Part shown: positions 33,402 to 44,732 of the stretch, one piece after another | Layout of the letters: the number at the start of each line of letters is the position of its first letter | How positions within the stretch are numbered: position 1 is the stretch's first letter | DNA from: Gyrodactylus bullatarudis | Taxonomy: Eukaryota; Platyhelminthes; Monogenea; Gyrodactylidea; Gyrodactylidae | Direction of reading: 5' to 3' | NCBI GenBank assembly: GCA_012064415.1 | Contig: SSNU01000352.1 | Span: forward strand, 1 to 58,960 | DNA length: 58,960 bases | Program-made: the position numbers and the translations under genes | The notes under the pieces: model-generated | The model's database searches: none | Told to the model about the DNA's origin: nothing | Seen by the model: only the letters and a program-made list of their open reading frames with translations

Positions 33402-36345
33402 TTATGAAAAATAGTTTTTAAATAAGTTGTGATCTTCTGGGATAAAAGTTTTAAGATATTCACAGGTTGGTTTAATATTGGTTGAGGGAATTTTACGAAT
33501 ATCCAGTCTGAATCTAGATTGTAAGGGGAGTATATTGTTGAGGAGAATTGAGTATTTCTTGTGGTTTCTGATATTGTAGTTTGAGGTGCTAGTCGGACAT
33601 GATGAGTTATACAGTATTATTGAGGAGGCAATTCTTATTAGCCAAATTGGATAAATAGAGGCCATACGGAGGCATTTCTTGTAGGATTCAATACCAAAAC
33701 AGGATTTAAGGAAGCGGTATTGAATTTGCTCGATTTTTTTAGTTGCTTCACAGGTAATCCCTAGTATTAGAGCTGCTCCGTAGTCAAATTTTGATAAGAT
33801 GAAAGATTAGTAAAGAATTAGTTTTAAGTCAGCACTGATTTCAAATTTAGAAATAAGGTAAGTAGAATACCTGAAAGATTTGAGAAGAACATTAATATGA
33901 GGTTTAACAAGAAGGATGTGGTTGAAATGTAGTCCTAGGTCCTTTATTTTGTCCACTACAAGTTGGCATTGATCTGGATCGAGGGCAGGAGGCAGTTTAT
34001 CGTGTTTCAAAATCATTAATTTGGTTTTGCCGTCATTAATTTGAAGCCCAATGGAAGAGAGTAGATTTTTAAAATGGTTGACTTCATTTTGAACGAGTTC
34101 ATTAGAGAAATTCGGAATTAGGATTTTTTGTCGTCAGCATATTTATAGTATTTGATATTCTTATTGAATGATTTATAATTGAGAATACGATGTTGAAAAG
34201 TAGAGAATACGATAGAACCTTGGGGTACACCTGAGTTGATATTGGCAGGAGAGGATACTTCTTGATTGAAGTAATCCCTTTGAGTCCTCGATGATAGGAA
34301 ATTTATGGTGAGATTTATAAGGGTTTACATTATTAGCAATCAGCGTTTTTTTGAGTTTGAGTCAAGGATAAGATCGATAAGTAATTCTCTTGTGATCAGG
34401 GGAGATTCAGGAGATTGGTTCTACTTTATCTTTAGATATGGAGAACGTAGATTCAAAGAATAAATTTAATGAGTTAGCAGTAACTGAGTGGAATTTTGTC
34501 GAGACAGTTGACTTATTTGCAAGGAATTTGAGTTTTTTCCAGGCTTTGGAAGGATGAGTCTTGAGGTCACTAAAGATTGATTTTTCAAAAATAGATTGAG
34601 GCAGTTGTTGGATGACTTCTTGGGAGTTTTTGGAAATTTTACTTGATTTTTTAATCAGGTGGTAGAAAAGGTCGGTGTTCAAATATGGCGTGAAAAGTTG
34701 GTCTTCCAATGACAGGAATAACTGTCTGAAGTGAGAGAATGAGGTTACATAGTGGAAGGTCTCATTATTGTAGTTATTGTTGCTTGGACCAGAATCGAAT
34801 AAGAGAACTAAGGGATCAGAGTCAGAAGATTCTGAGGAGTTAGCACACTGTTCGTAAAGAGGAGGTCAAGACAGTTTGGGGGATTCAGGCGGATTGGTCT
34901 ATCCTCTATTTGGTTTAGGTTGAGTGAAGAGGCATAATCGAAGATTGGAGAGCTGAAATCAAGTATCTCAGGGTTGTAGTTAGGATTGTTAAAATCTCCA
35001 CAGAGAATTATGTTTTTGTGAAATAAATTTTGAGATGATTGTAATTGCTTGTTCAGAGTCGTTGTTGACCGGAGGTGGGTTATATATTAGAATTATTGTT
35101 GCATTGAGACCATTATTCTGGTTCATTATGTTGAATGTGAGTCTTTCCGGATTGTTTGGTTGAGATATTATGTTATAAGTGAACGATGTTGAGATGTAGG
35201 CGGCAACACCACCTCCTTTAGTGTCGGGTCTATCAGATCTGAGGAGATTGAAATTTGGAATATTAATATCATCTGATGAGATAAACGCCTTTAACCAGGA
35301 TTCAGTTATAAGTATGAGATGAGGTTTGAGTTTTATAGCATACGTTTTGAGTGAGTACAACGAGTTAAGGAGTTATCTAATATTCCATAAAAGGATGGTG
35401 ATGCTGGTTGAATTAGCTAAGTGACTGATGACGGGCCTGGAATGTCCTGAAAATTAGATGTGTTTATTGGATTTGCAGATTGTGGAAGAAAAGATTGTTT
35501 TCCGGATAGAGTATCAGGCAAAGTCTGTTTTAGGCTTTAATTTTATTGAGAGTACTTGGAACAGAAGTTGTCCAATGTATAGTCACAGCAGAAGAAATAA
35601 TTGGAGGGGAGAGATTTAACGTGCCGGTATTAGGTGCTGGGACAAGAAAGTTTGATGATGATGTGGAAGGAGTGTTTGAGAGTTCAATGATTGAATCAGT
35701 TTTTGGATTGACAGACACAGGTGGTATGGCGTTATTTCTGGTAGTAGAGGAAATGGAATGAGTCTTTTGGACATTCGAGGTGGAAATTTGTTTAGTCAAT
35801 TGGGTCTTGGAGGAGTTTTAATCATTAAAAGTGACAATATTAGAGACTGGATTCACTTTTCGAGGTTGAGTAATATCAACTTTTGGTGGATTCCGTTTAT
35901 CAGCAGGTATAGAGGGTGTGATTATTATCTCTTTCGAAACGTATTCATTATAAATTAGGCTGAGAATTTGATTAGGGATACGACAATTTAATGATATTTT
36001 GTAATAATGATTGTCCGGGTTTGAGTTGGCGTTGTGGAAAGTGATTGAAGATTTACTTTTTGGAAAGAGTTCTAGGATAAATTTGGAGATAGAGTTGATA
36101 TTGAATCCGGGTTTATTAATTACATGAATAATAAGGCTATTTTTATTAGGATGAGTTGGAGTTGTTTAGGAGACTCCAGTAAGATTTCTAGTTCTTGTTA
36201 GATTTGTGTTATTAGTGATTTGAGCGTATGAGATTCTATGATTGTAATTTGTAGATTGGGACAAATTGTGAGTAGCGACATGCTGTTTGCGAAGTAAATC
36301 TAATTCAGCTAAGATGTCTTCAAGATATGATATCGGAATATGACA
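33402..36345 (-). mobile_element. Degenerate APE-type LINE, nearly full set of domains
   Basis: Reading on the minus strand from about 36,345 there is an ORF1-like region rich in Ser/Thr/Asn (frame breaks near 36,170 and 35,815). Then comes an apurinic-type endonuclease (35,360-34,989: L-K-P-H-L-I-L-I-T-E-S-W-L, L-R-S-D-R-P, G-G-G-V-A-A-Y-I). A reverse transcriptase remnant follows (about 34,400-34,000, with a damaged A-D-D site). The C-terminal region is F-L-K-S-C-F-G, I-Y-P-I-W-L-I-R-I-A, F-I-P-E-D-H-N-L-F-K-N-Y-F. This order is that of Jockey/CR1-like LINEs. Many stops and frameshifts; inactive. The 24.2-25.4 kb fragment belongs to the same family. Confidence 0.85.
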
Positions 36346-36659
36346 TTTGATGCCTCCCCTACTTTCAAATGATAAATCTTTAAACGTTTGAATAATGAAA
36401 TATTGGCGCCCTAAAATCCAAAAAGTTAGGAAAATAATATTTTTTTAAATTCAGCAATGAAATTTTTAGTAATTAAAAAAATTTACGTTTCGTCTTCTTT
36501 TTGAACTCGTTAGTATGCCACAAGCTTAAATTTTAACGAAAGGCACGTATACTAGGTTATTTCTAAATTTTCTGTGAGTTTCATTCATACTAATCACGGT
36601 GGGATCCATTAGTAAGCTGTGACATCCAGCGACACGGGCTTAACCTTTGAAAGTAGAGG

Positions 36660-36840
36660 TGCTGCACTATTCATTAGACGAAGAATTCGAATTTGGCCGT
36701 ACTGGTTCCAAGAAAAATTCCAACTCCAAAATTTTTGACCAATTTCTTAGGCGAATTCGAATTCATCGTCTAAAGTTGATCCCTTCAACTCCTTCAAATC
36801 TTAAAAATTAATGAGAATTTTCTAGAGTCTCCAAATAGAA
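36660..36840. repeat. FB-A fragment
   Basis: Carries 'attagacgaagaattcgaat' and its near-inverse 'aattcgaattcatcgtctaa', the inner arms of FB-A. The outer ends are missing. Sequence between 36,346 and 36,660 shows nothing else. Confidence 0.55.
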
Positions 36841-36884
36841 TGACCCCATAAAAATTTTAAAAAGGGCGGCAAATTTGCACTTTT

Positions 36885-37169
36885 TCACGGCTTGATCTCA
36901 TAATTTTTATTTGTGATCAAGACTAGACGAGCCTTTGATTGGATTTTGAGTAATTTCTCTTTGTGATAGTTCAAAATTTCGACTGAATTGCTACTTCTAT
37001 TCCGTTTCCTCAGTAATTCTACAGTGCTTCTTCGATAATAGCCAATATGATCTCTTTTAGTTCCTTTGTGCTCGTAACCAATAAGTTTAGAGAAAATAAT
37101 TACAGGATTTCTTGATAATTTAATCTCGAGATGAGTCAGAAAACTCTTCTTGACTGTATGACTTGACAT
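36885..37169 (-). CDS. Candidate small basic protein, 94 aa, with a 25-bp 5' micro-intron
   Basis: The frame M-S-S-H-T-V-K-K to N-Y-E-I-K-P is open for 94 codons and strongly basic (R-R-S-T-V-E-L-L-R-K-R-N-R, K-E-K-L-L-K-I-Q-S-K-A-R-L). It is one of the longest frames in the repeat-rich half. Just upstream (37204-37180) lies a textbook 25-bp intron: GTAATC, a run of T/C, TTAG. Removing it leaves an in-frame stop shortly before the ATG, so it would sit in the 5' UTR. Without splicing, the frame opens at 37271 (128 aa). Composition recalls small ribosomal proteins, but no alignment is convincing. Function unknown. Confidence 0.4.
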   Translation of the reverse strand: MSSHTVKKSFLTHLEIKLSRNPVIIFSKLIGYEHKGTKRDHIGYYRRSTVELLRKRNRSSNSVEILNYHKEKLLKIQSKARLVLITNKNYEIKP

Positions 37170-37204
37170 TTTATTGGACCTAAGAAAAAATAAAAGGGGA
37201 TTAC

Positions 37205-38296
37205 GTTTCTGACTAATTTCTTGCATCTTGAAGATAGAAAACGAAAATAAATTGCTGTCATGACCCACCACAGAATATTATTCAATGAAATTTTAAAATT
37301 TCATTTGGGCTCAAAAATGATATAGAACGATTCTGAATGAGATTCTAATGGAATTTCTATCAAATAAAGATTCTTTTGATTGAATCTGGGAAAGTGTATT
37401 TTTATTAAATTTCCCATCTTCTAATAAGTATATAAAAACTAAATTTTGTTAATCTTGGTTATTTTATTCAAATTTAGATATCTCTTTGAGACTTTTTGGG
37501 ATTTTTTCAACATGAATTATAAAATAGATTATTAGATATTGTTTGGATCTGCACAATAACTGAAAATTTCCGACTTTAAATAAGATCCTTATTAGGGCGA
37601 ACTTCATGAAAATCCACTCATATCATTTCTGATAAATAATAATTGATAACAGTTATCTAATATAAATAGATGATTCTATTCAGCAATTATCAAAGCATTA
37701 AATTTGATCACAATTTTGCATTCCCCAATATATACCACACCCTCAAAGATCACATGGATTATTAATGAAATCTATTTTAATATTTTATGCATTATTTTTT
37801 CTGTGAACACTTACCCATCTATCTCTATAATAAACAGATACAAATATAGACTTGTGGTTACACTTGGAATATATTTTTAAAATGTGTAGTGTGTTCATTC
37901 AGAATATTGTCAGTTTTTGACAAGGCTCACAATAATTCCCTAGTATATCACTGGTTATCATCACTCAAAATAAATGGGGAAGGAATTATTAATATTTGAA
38001 TAATTCTACTTATAGCAGAAGATCGATTGGAGCTCTCACTTGTCTGTTTGTATTATCGACTCACGTTCACGTTCACATGTTCATTCTCGTTTCATCTGTT
38101 GTCCTTGTTCACACACAAAAAAGGGGAACTGGAGAGATAGAAGAACTATAAACATCAAAAGGGGAGAAAATATTAGCCAAAACCATAGCCGAATGCTATT
38201 AGTAAATGATGATTTGTCCATAATCCATTGGATTTTTCAACGAAAAATTAGACAAATATTCATCCTTCAAGACTGAAAATTTTAAAAATCTTTAAC
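37205..38296. other. Gene-free stretch
   Basis: AT-rich; no further coding exon or repeat boundary recognised apart from short frames of no support. Confidence 0.3.
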
Positions 38297-38660
38297 TTAT
38301 TTTATGCCGAAAGTGGGAGGAATAATAATATTAGTTTCGACAATTAATATATTTCTATTTCTCGTATTGGGCCAATTTAGACCTAATGGTTTGACTAGTT
38401 TCTTTTGCTTGCACAATATTGGGGTTTCTCTTTTAATAAAGAAAGCTTCTGCAGTTTTCAAGGTGTTGACATTCCTCCCATTTTGTCGATAGAGAATATA
38501 AAAGTTTGATGGAGAGGCTTTTTTGTCACATACTTTAAGATGATCCCTCACTGCTGTGTTTCCAGTATAGAGATGTTCATCTACTCTATCCTCGAGTCTC
38601 CTTGTAGTGTGACCAATGTACTCTGCTTTACATGGACACTGGAATTTGTACACGACATAA
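38297..38660 (-). pseudogene. Penelope-like element GIY-YIG endonuclease fragment
   Basis: 118 codons with a C-rich linker and GIY-YIG-type start (Y-K-F-Q-C-P-C-K-A-E-Y-I-G-H-T-T-R-R-L-E-D-R-V-x-E-H). That is the nicking endonuclease of PLEs, with the conserved Arg (R-R-L) and His. It continues to F-Y-I-L-Y-R-Q and T-A-E-A-F-F-I-K-R-E-T-P. The tail departs from the PLE sequence at about 38,325, where a junction sequence (attcctcccactttcggcat) is also found at 39,973. The reverse transcriptase part is absent. Confidence 0.85.
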
Positions 38661-38681
38661 GAAGACTTATTATAATCCTGC

Positions 38682-38885
38682 AGAAGCTTTTTTTATTAAG
38701 AGAGAAACCCCAATATTGTGAAAGCAAAAGAAACTAGTCAAACCATTAGATCTAAATTGGCCCAATACGAGAAATAGAAATATATTAATTGTCGAAACTA
38801 GCAGCCAACCAGAGGAAACAAGAAAGAGAAACCGAAACTTAGACACAATAATACAAACCAACAAAATTACAAAATATTTTAGCCA
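38682..38885 (+). mobile_element. Inverted second PLE copy, C-terminal part
   Basis: The sequence from ctgcagaagc to tgtcgaaacta is an almost exact inverse of 38,330-38,460. It then continues further into the PLE C-terminus (E-E-T-R-K-R-N-R-N, I-Q-T-N-K-I-T-K-Y-F) than the minus-strand copy does. The two copies form a hairpin with a spacer of about 225 bp. The hammerhead-like motif at 39.93 kb would be its 3' end, separated by the FB-B insertion. Confidence 0.75.
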
Positions 38886-38965
38886 ATGATCATGATTTCC
38901 AAAAGATATCATGAAAATCCATCTATTAAGCTAATTAACCTTTTCTTTCAACTATTAAAAATTAT
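38886..38965. repeat. Short dispersed repeat, copy 1
   Basis: 'ccaatgatcatgatttccaa' through 'ttaaccttttctttcaacta' recurs in inverse orientation at about 56,160-56,250. Both copies lie next to FB-B material. Confidence 0.65.
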
Positions 38966-39016
38966 GTTAAATCGAAACTTTATCGCCTCAATCATAGAAC
39001 ATGCAATACCATAAAG

Positions 39017-39709
39017 CTAGTTAATATGAAGATGTGAATTTATGATTTTTACAAAATTCTTAAAATTTTCATCAAGAAATCGAATTTGATTAAGAATTTT
39101 TGGAATCTAGATCATGAGGCCCTCTTTCACGATACGGAAAAAAAATTCAGAAAAAATCAATTTTTTAGGAAAATACGGCAAATTTGAAATCTTGAAATAG
39201 CGCCAAATTCCCATTTTTGTTGATTTCAATGTGAGAGATTCAATGTGAGAGGATCACAATGAGACAAAAAAACCAATGATCATAATAAAATTTTGATAAA
39301 TTTGTCATTTTTCAAGGATCTTGAAATATCAAATTTCATCGACTTTCAAGTAGGAGAAATGATGAAAAATTCGAAATTTGATTTTGACACGATTATGGGG
39401 TGATTCTCAAAACCATATTCAGCATATTTGATTTCTTTGACTAATTGTGATCCTAAAAATCACTCTCTCACATTGAAATCAACAAAAATTTTCAACTCAA
39501 AGTTCAAAAAAATTGGAATTTGGCGCTATTTCGAGATTTCAAATTTGCCGTATTTTCCTAAAAAATTGATTTTTTCTGAATTTTTTTTCCGTATCGTGAA
39601 AGAGGGCCTCATGATCTAGATTCCGAAAATTCTCGATCAAATTTGATTTCTTGATGAAAAAATTGAAAATTTTGTAAAAACCATAAATTCCCATCTTTAT
39701 ATTAACTAG
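39017..39709. mobile_element. Foldback MITE family FB-B, complete copy
   Basis: Ends are inverse copies: CTAGTTAATATGAAGATGTG at the left, and cccatctttatattaactag at the right. The arms remain paired for roughly 250-340 bp each; for example 'gaggccctctttcacgatac' (39,117) matches the inverse near 39,600. No coding capacity. It splits a PLE copy. Related pieces: 2.31-2.40, 46.14-46.24, 49.56-49.65, 52.80-53.19 and 55.58-56.29 kb. Confidence 0.85.
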
Positions 39710-39929
39710 GTGTATATACTTTCAATGTTACACCTCTGTTAATGTATCATAATAAGTAAGATGTATATAGTCATATATCATATATGTAATCAGAATGTGG
39801 GTGGGAAATATTAATTATCAAAAACCCTACCCGATTGACAGTGTGATAAATTTCGAGATGTACCACAACACAACGAGAGAGCCAATCATATTATCTTATA
39901 TATTTTTTCTTTGTATTTTTTATATATTT

Positions 39930-39985
39930 GGCATGTAAGAGGCTGATGAGTATACCTAAAATAAAGCGCATATTCCTCCCACTTT
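39930..39985 (+). ncRNA. Hammerhead-like motif, PLE-associated, with changed stem I
   Basis: CTGATGA (39943-39949) is intact. Stem I GAGG (39939-39942) pairs with CCTC (39975-39978), different bases from the 24.9-kb copy but still complementary. Stem III is a 3-bp AUA/UAU. The second core strand reads TAAAA where GAAA is expected (G12 to A), which should abolish cleavage. GGCAT flanks both sides. Confidence 0.55.
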
Positions 39986-40039
39986 CGGCATCCTTTTTAA
40001 CTTTCTCAATTTTAATTGGATTTAAGTCATTTTTAAAAC

Positions 40040-40255
40040 TTTATGTAAAGTAATAATGTGAATTCAAGTTAAAATTATAAATATAAAACAATAAAAAACG
40101 TTCTAAATTGAAAAATGTCACAATTTTGTTTATCTTATTTCAGAAGCATGGAAAGGTATTTTGAAGCGAAATTTGGTGGTATACTTGAAGTTTTTCATAT
40201 CGATGCGCGATTTAAGTAATTTTGCAAACTTTTGTTCAAGTCTAGTATGTAGTTT
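40040..40255. repeat. FB-C fragment (one arm)
   Basis: Shares 'ttgtttatcttatttcagaa', 'gaaaggtattttgaag' and the end 'gttcaagtcta' with the complete copies at 46.69 and 55.01 kb. Confidence 0.65.
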
Positions 40256-40733
40256 CTTATACTTACTGAATTGTTAATTCGTACTTGAGTATAAAATTAG
40301 CAGGAATTGCTCAGCTACTGGAAAGGCAGAGAGGAATGCATTTCATAGACAAAGTGCATACTAAATAATTTCAGCATCTTTAAAAATGCTGAAAATATTC
40401 AGACTCATATCTTTTAAGCATTTCAACCTCGAAGTTACTCAATAAGTTTTCATTTATATTTTTTTAACGTATTTTTCCCATCTAAATGGCACATCCGCTC
40501 AAGATCCTTTAGCGGAATCAGTCTCAAATACACACTAATTAGAGATTGATTGTAAAGTGAGTAACGACAATAAACCAGGTGCTTAACCAAATCAAACATT
40601 TATTCCACAGTCAGAGGTTTAACTTCATTGAATAAAAAAGGTTTCGAAAAGGGGACTTATTCAGTCAAATGAAAATTAGAAAATTCAACGAAAATGATGA
40701 AAATTTTTAAGATTTCAAATACAGTATTTAATT

Positions 40734-41360
40734 ATGAAAGTATCCTTTCAAAAATACGCCTCTTCGCCTGATATTAAGAATAATAAGTTATTATTAATAA
40801 CTCTCAAGAGGAAACCCTCTAATTCATATCATTTTATTCTTGTTAAATCAGCTGAATTTTTTGAAAATTCATGTAACCTTAGAAACCCCTCTTTCTCTGA
40901 TCATTATTTACTATCGTCTTATAACATGATCGATGAAAAATTCAAACTTAGAAAATGATCTTACAAACATTAAAACCATAATGTCTCATATTAGGTCTAA
41001 ACTAGACTACTCAAAGAGTCTTCTTCACGCTAATCTTAAATAATTCCAGAGTATTAACGAAATCGCTTGAAAGGGTCATTTGCTTATTTATTCAAAGTCA
41101 AATCTCTCTTTCCATGACATTTCAATTTGTATCCAATGAAACGCCAAGATGTTATCTATTTATCTTTTATATTATTTTGTACACATTTATATCAAATTTT
41201 TAATAAACTTATTTTCTAACAAAATAAAAAACATTACAATTCAGAATCTAGAATCTAAGTTTTCTTTAAATGATTGTGATAACCTTTTTGATTTGGGATC
41301 TTTTATGCACCACTTGAAGCTTGATTATTCAAAATCTCTTGTTTCCTCTAATCTTTAATT
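40734..41360 (+). mobile_element. LINE-derived 3' ends, two tandem pieces
   Basis: A 74-codon frame (40734-40958) is followed, in another frame, by H-I-R-S-K-L-D-Y-S-K-S-L-L-H-A-N-L-K and a stop near 41,042. This is the same C-terminal motif as at 23.93 kb, with a similar 3' UTR ending near 41,235 (ttttctaacaaaataaaaa). A second, diverged copy of the motif (H-L-K-L-D-Y-S-K-S-L-V-S-S-N-L) closes at 41,358. Two partial insertions of one family in a row. Confidence 0.55.
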
Positions 41361-41477
41361 GACTGAATAAGTCATCTGATAAAATGAAAAATAATTTCTT
41401 GATCACTTAACTCATGAGTGAATGAATATTGTTCAATAAATAACAGGGTGATATGAATACTAAAATTATCTAGCTAG

Positions 41478-41883
41478 TTTACGAAATTAGTGGAAAATTT
41501 TTCGATTGCAGGTTAGGATTTATTCGAATTTAGTGGAGAGTTTATCGAAATGAAGAGACATTCTTTCGCCTTTAGTGTACAGTTTTTCGAAATTAGTGAA
41601 GAAGCCTCACGTTATTAGTGGATTAGTTGGGTTTCATAGATTAATGTTGAAATTCCTATGGCTAGAATAGAAAAAAAAGATTTCACTTCGTATCATGAGA
41701 GTAAATTGAAGTATTTGAGAAAAGCCTTGAGGAAAGAACCATTGAAGGCTACAATTTTCGTTGTTATGAATGATCTATTTATTACAAAAATAGCTTGTTA
41801 AAAAGGATTCCACTAATAACGTGTCCACTAATTTTGTCAACGATTCTTCTAATATCGGAAAATTGTCCACTAATTTCGTAAAA
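41478..41883. mobile_element. Foldback MITE family FB-D
   Basis: TTTACGAAATTAGTGGA at the left end and TCCACTAATTTCGTAAA at the right are exact inverse copies. Several internal repeats of 'cgaaattagtg' and 'attagtgga' appear in both arms. About 400 bp, no coding capacity; the only copy I see. Confidence 0.75.
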
Positions 41884-43926
41884 TGACTGTAAAAAATGGA
41901 GCTCTGAAATGAACAACTTTAAAATTTCATATATTGTTATGAGATTCAAAATGTATGAATATTCCTAATATATTTTTAAATAGGAAGGATTTAAAAAAAC
42001 ATAACTCAAAGAGAGAATGATCTTTTAAATTATTTTTCAAAAAAAATTACAGGTGGGTTTATTCAAAAATTTTCAACTTTAAGTCAAAATATCACCGATT
42101 TCGATTGTATCTTACGTTATTTTGTAGACTTCAATTTTTTTCAAGCTGGGAAAAGATTTTGAAAAATGTGTTAGATAAAGGGTTGAAGGTAAATTTAAAA
42201 ATAAATCAATTCACCCTTTGCAAATAAAAAACTCTAATTAAAACATAAATCTTGGGCTGGGTGCAATAAAATTCTGATTAAACCATAAAAACCTGTCCTA
42301 ATTCGTATTATCTCGCCATATATGGATGTTTTTCAATAAAAGAAATTATTTATAATTTCGAGACAAAACAGTCATAAATGCTGGTCACATTTGTCTGATA
42401 AGAAATAATCCGCATTCTCAACTGGAAATCAAAATTTTTTATCAAGGGAGAATATCTTGAATAATTTGCATACTACCTCCTGCACAAATCCTTTATTGAT
42501 TCAAGGTTTAGATTTCTAAAAGAAATAGACTCATTTTCTCCCGAAGTTTCTCAATACAGAATGAAATAAACTCGTCTATTAGAGAAGAGTTCCTGTTTGA
42601 AAAACTAGCAGAATTGAATAATGTGTTAGTGCAAATATTGAGTTAGTGAACATTCTCATACACAAAATCTAGGGAAAACAAATCAAGAAAAACCCCATAT
42701 TGATTTTTTTGTATTTTGGAAACTGTTAAAAGTTAAGAAAAGATGTAATAAAATTTAGAAATGTATTAGTCACCTGTAATTATCCTCTTTCATTTGACAC
42801 TAAAATCGACATTAATGAAAAATGTAGAAAAGTTATTTGGACCAACTTTAATCTGATTTTAAGTTTATATAAATCAATCACCCTCCCCAATATACGATAA
42901 CATTCTGATCAGAATCCAATTCTCTATCGAATGATCTAAAAATCTCAACTTTTTGAAATTTTCAGACAAAATTTTGTACCAGGATCCTAATAGACCTACT
43001 TCAAAGTACAATGACAAGTTATTTATATATTGAAAAACTGTGAAAATACACAAATTTAAATGAATGGAGGTGTAATTTTACTCTCCACAGATACGGTTCT
43101 CACCTTGATAGTTATCCAACCAAATAATAAACACCTCTTTCCTAGAAGTTTACAGAAAAATAGCTGATAATGAAAAGATGAAGCGGTAAGGATTTTTATT
43201 TGTTTTATAGACTCATTGATCTTGTTACATTTTATCATGTTTATAAAGCATTATTTAGTCATGTTTTTAATGCCAGAAATGTAAAATTTTCACCTCAAAC
43301 ATGATACTGAAAGATTCATAAAAATTGCGAGTTAAGATTTGGATAAATTCGAATAAGAAAAAAAAATTCTCAAGATACAATATTTATTCGAATTAGGAAA
43401 AAGGATGTATTTAAGAAAAAGCCAAACTTGTGAATTTTGGGTGATTTTCCATTTTGATAACTGAAAAATTAATTCGATTTCTTAACTACTAGACCATTGC
43501 TTTTCATCTTGAGGAATTTAGCAAAAGAATGTTCAAATCTTATTCATAAACTTGATTCTATATTTGGGAATTCCGAGTCAGATTGAAAAAAACTACCTCA
43601 AATAAGAAATGATATAGTATTTTCTTAAAAAGTTATTACATTAAAATTTCAGCCCAATTAAATTTTGAAATTAGCTTTCAGAAAATTTCTAACTCTTTGA
43701 CTCTTTAAAATTCCAAGCAAAAAGTTTTAGCCTGAATAATTATTTAAGCTGATTATTGAATTTCGGTAGATTTTTGAAGAAGAGTGGTGCTCTATTTCCC
43801 AAGATTATGATAATTCATTCTGAATTTCTATTCGATTACATTGTCTAATGATGATTCTAAATAACAATATTTAATCGCTACAAATATCTGAAATCAACGA
43901 AATTTTTTCGACCTTTATAAGTTTTA
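41884..43926. other. Gene-free stretch
   Basis: AT-rich, roughly 2 kb; no supported coding frame, RNA gene or paired repeat ends found. Confidence 0.3.
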
Positions 43927-44732
43927 GTGGACATGAAGATGAGAATTTACTATTTTTACAAAAAACTCGAAATTTTTCTCCGGATTCACAGAAAAAACTA
44001 ATTCTAAATGGAATGAGCTAATAAGATATGGATATTCAAAAAAATTAAGAAAATAATTCAATCTGACCAAAATTAGGCCGTTTTTCGAATTTCGAAAATG
44101 CACCAAATTTCCACTTTTTCAACTTTTGAACCCTACATTTTTATCGATTTCGAAGATTCGACGCAGTTAAATGCTGATATTTGGGATTCGAGAATTCGAA
44201 TTTAGCTGTAGAACTTCACTGAAGTTCGTCATTACTGTGGGAAATCAGACCATTTGAATTTTTCGATTATCACGAAGCCAAATTATCCAAAATCTGGAAG
44301 TTTAAATTTTTTTCGGAAACAGTAAGATCTTCTTCGCTAGCTCTATGGCCAAATTCGAATTCTTCGTTCAATGTTCATCATTTTACTGCTTTGAATCATC
44401 GAAATCGATAGTTGAAAAAGTGGAAATTTGGTACATTTTCGAAAAAAACGGCCTAATTCTGGTCAGATTGATTTTTTGGTATTTTTTCGAATACAGTTAG
44501 ACCTGTGACTTATGGTGACGGAGTAGGGGGTCTTTTTTCACCTCCAAAACAAACAAACAACAAGCCTAGTGACCATCTGGATGTACACACTCATTACAAA
44601 AACGGCCTAATTTTGGTCAGATTGAACTTTTTTCGGAATTTTTTCGAATATCCACATCTTATTAGCTCATTCTGTTTTAGAATTCGAAAAATCATTTTTT
44701 TCTGGGAATCCGGAGAAAAATTTATTCAATAA
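43927..44732. mobile_element. FB-A copy with internal insertion
   Basis: Left end gtggacatgaagatgagaat; right arm ends near gaatccggagaaaaattt. An insertion of about 110 bp (44,490-44,600, GC-richer, including gacggagtagggggtctttt) is bordered on both sides by copies of the same right-arm block 'acggcctaattttggtcag'. That points to a partial duplication. Confidence 0.65.
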
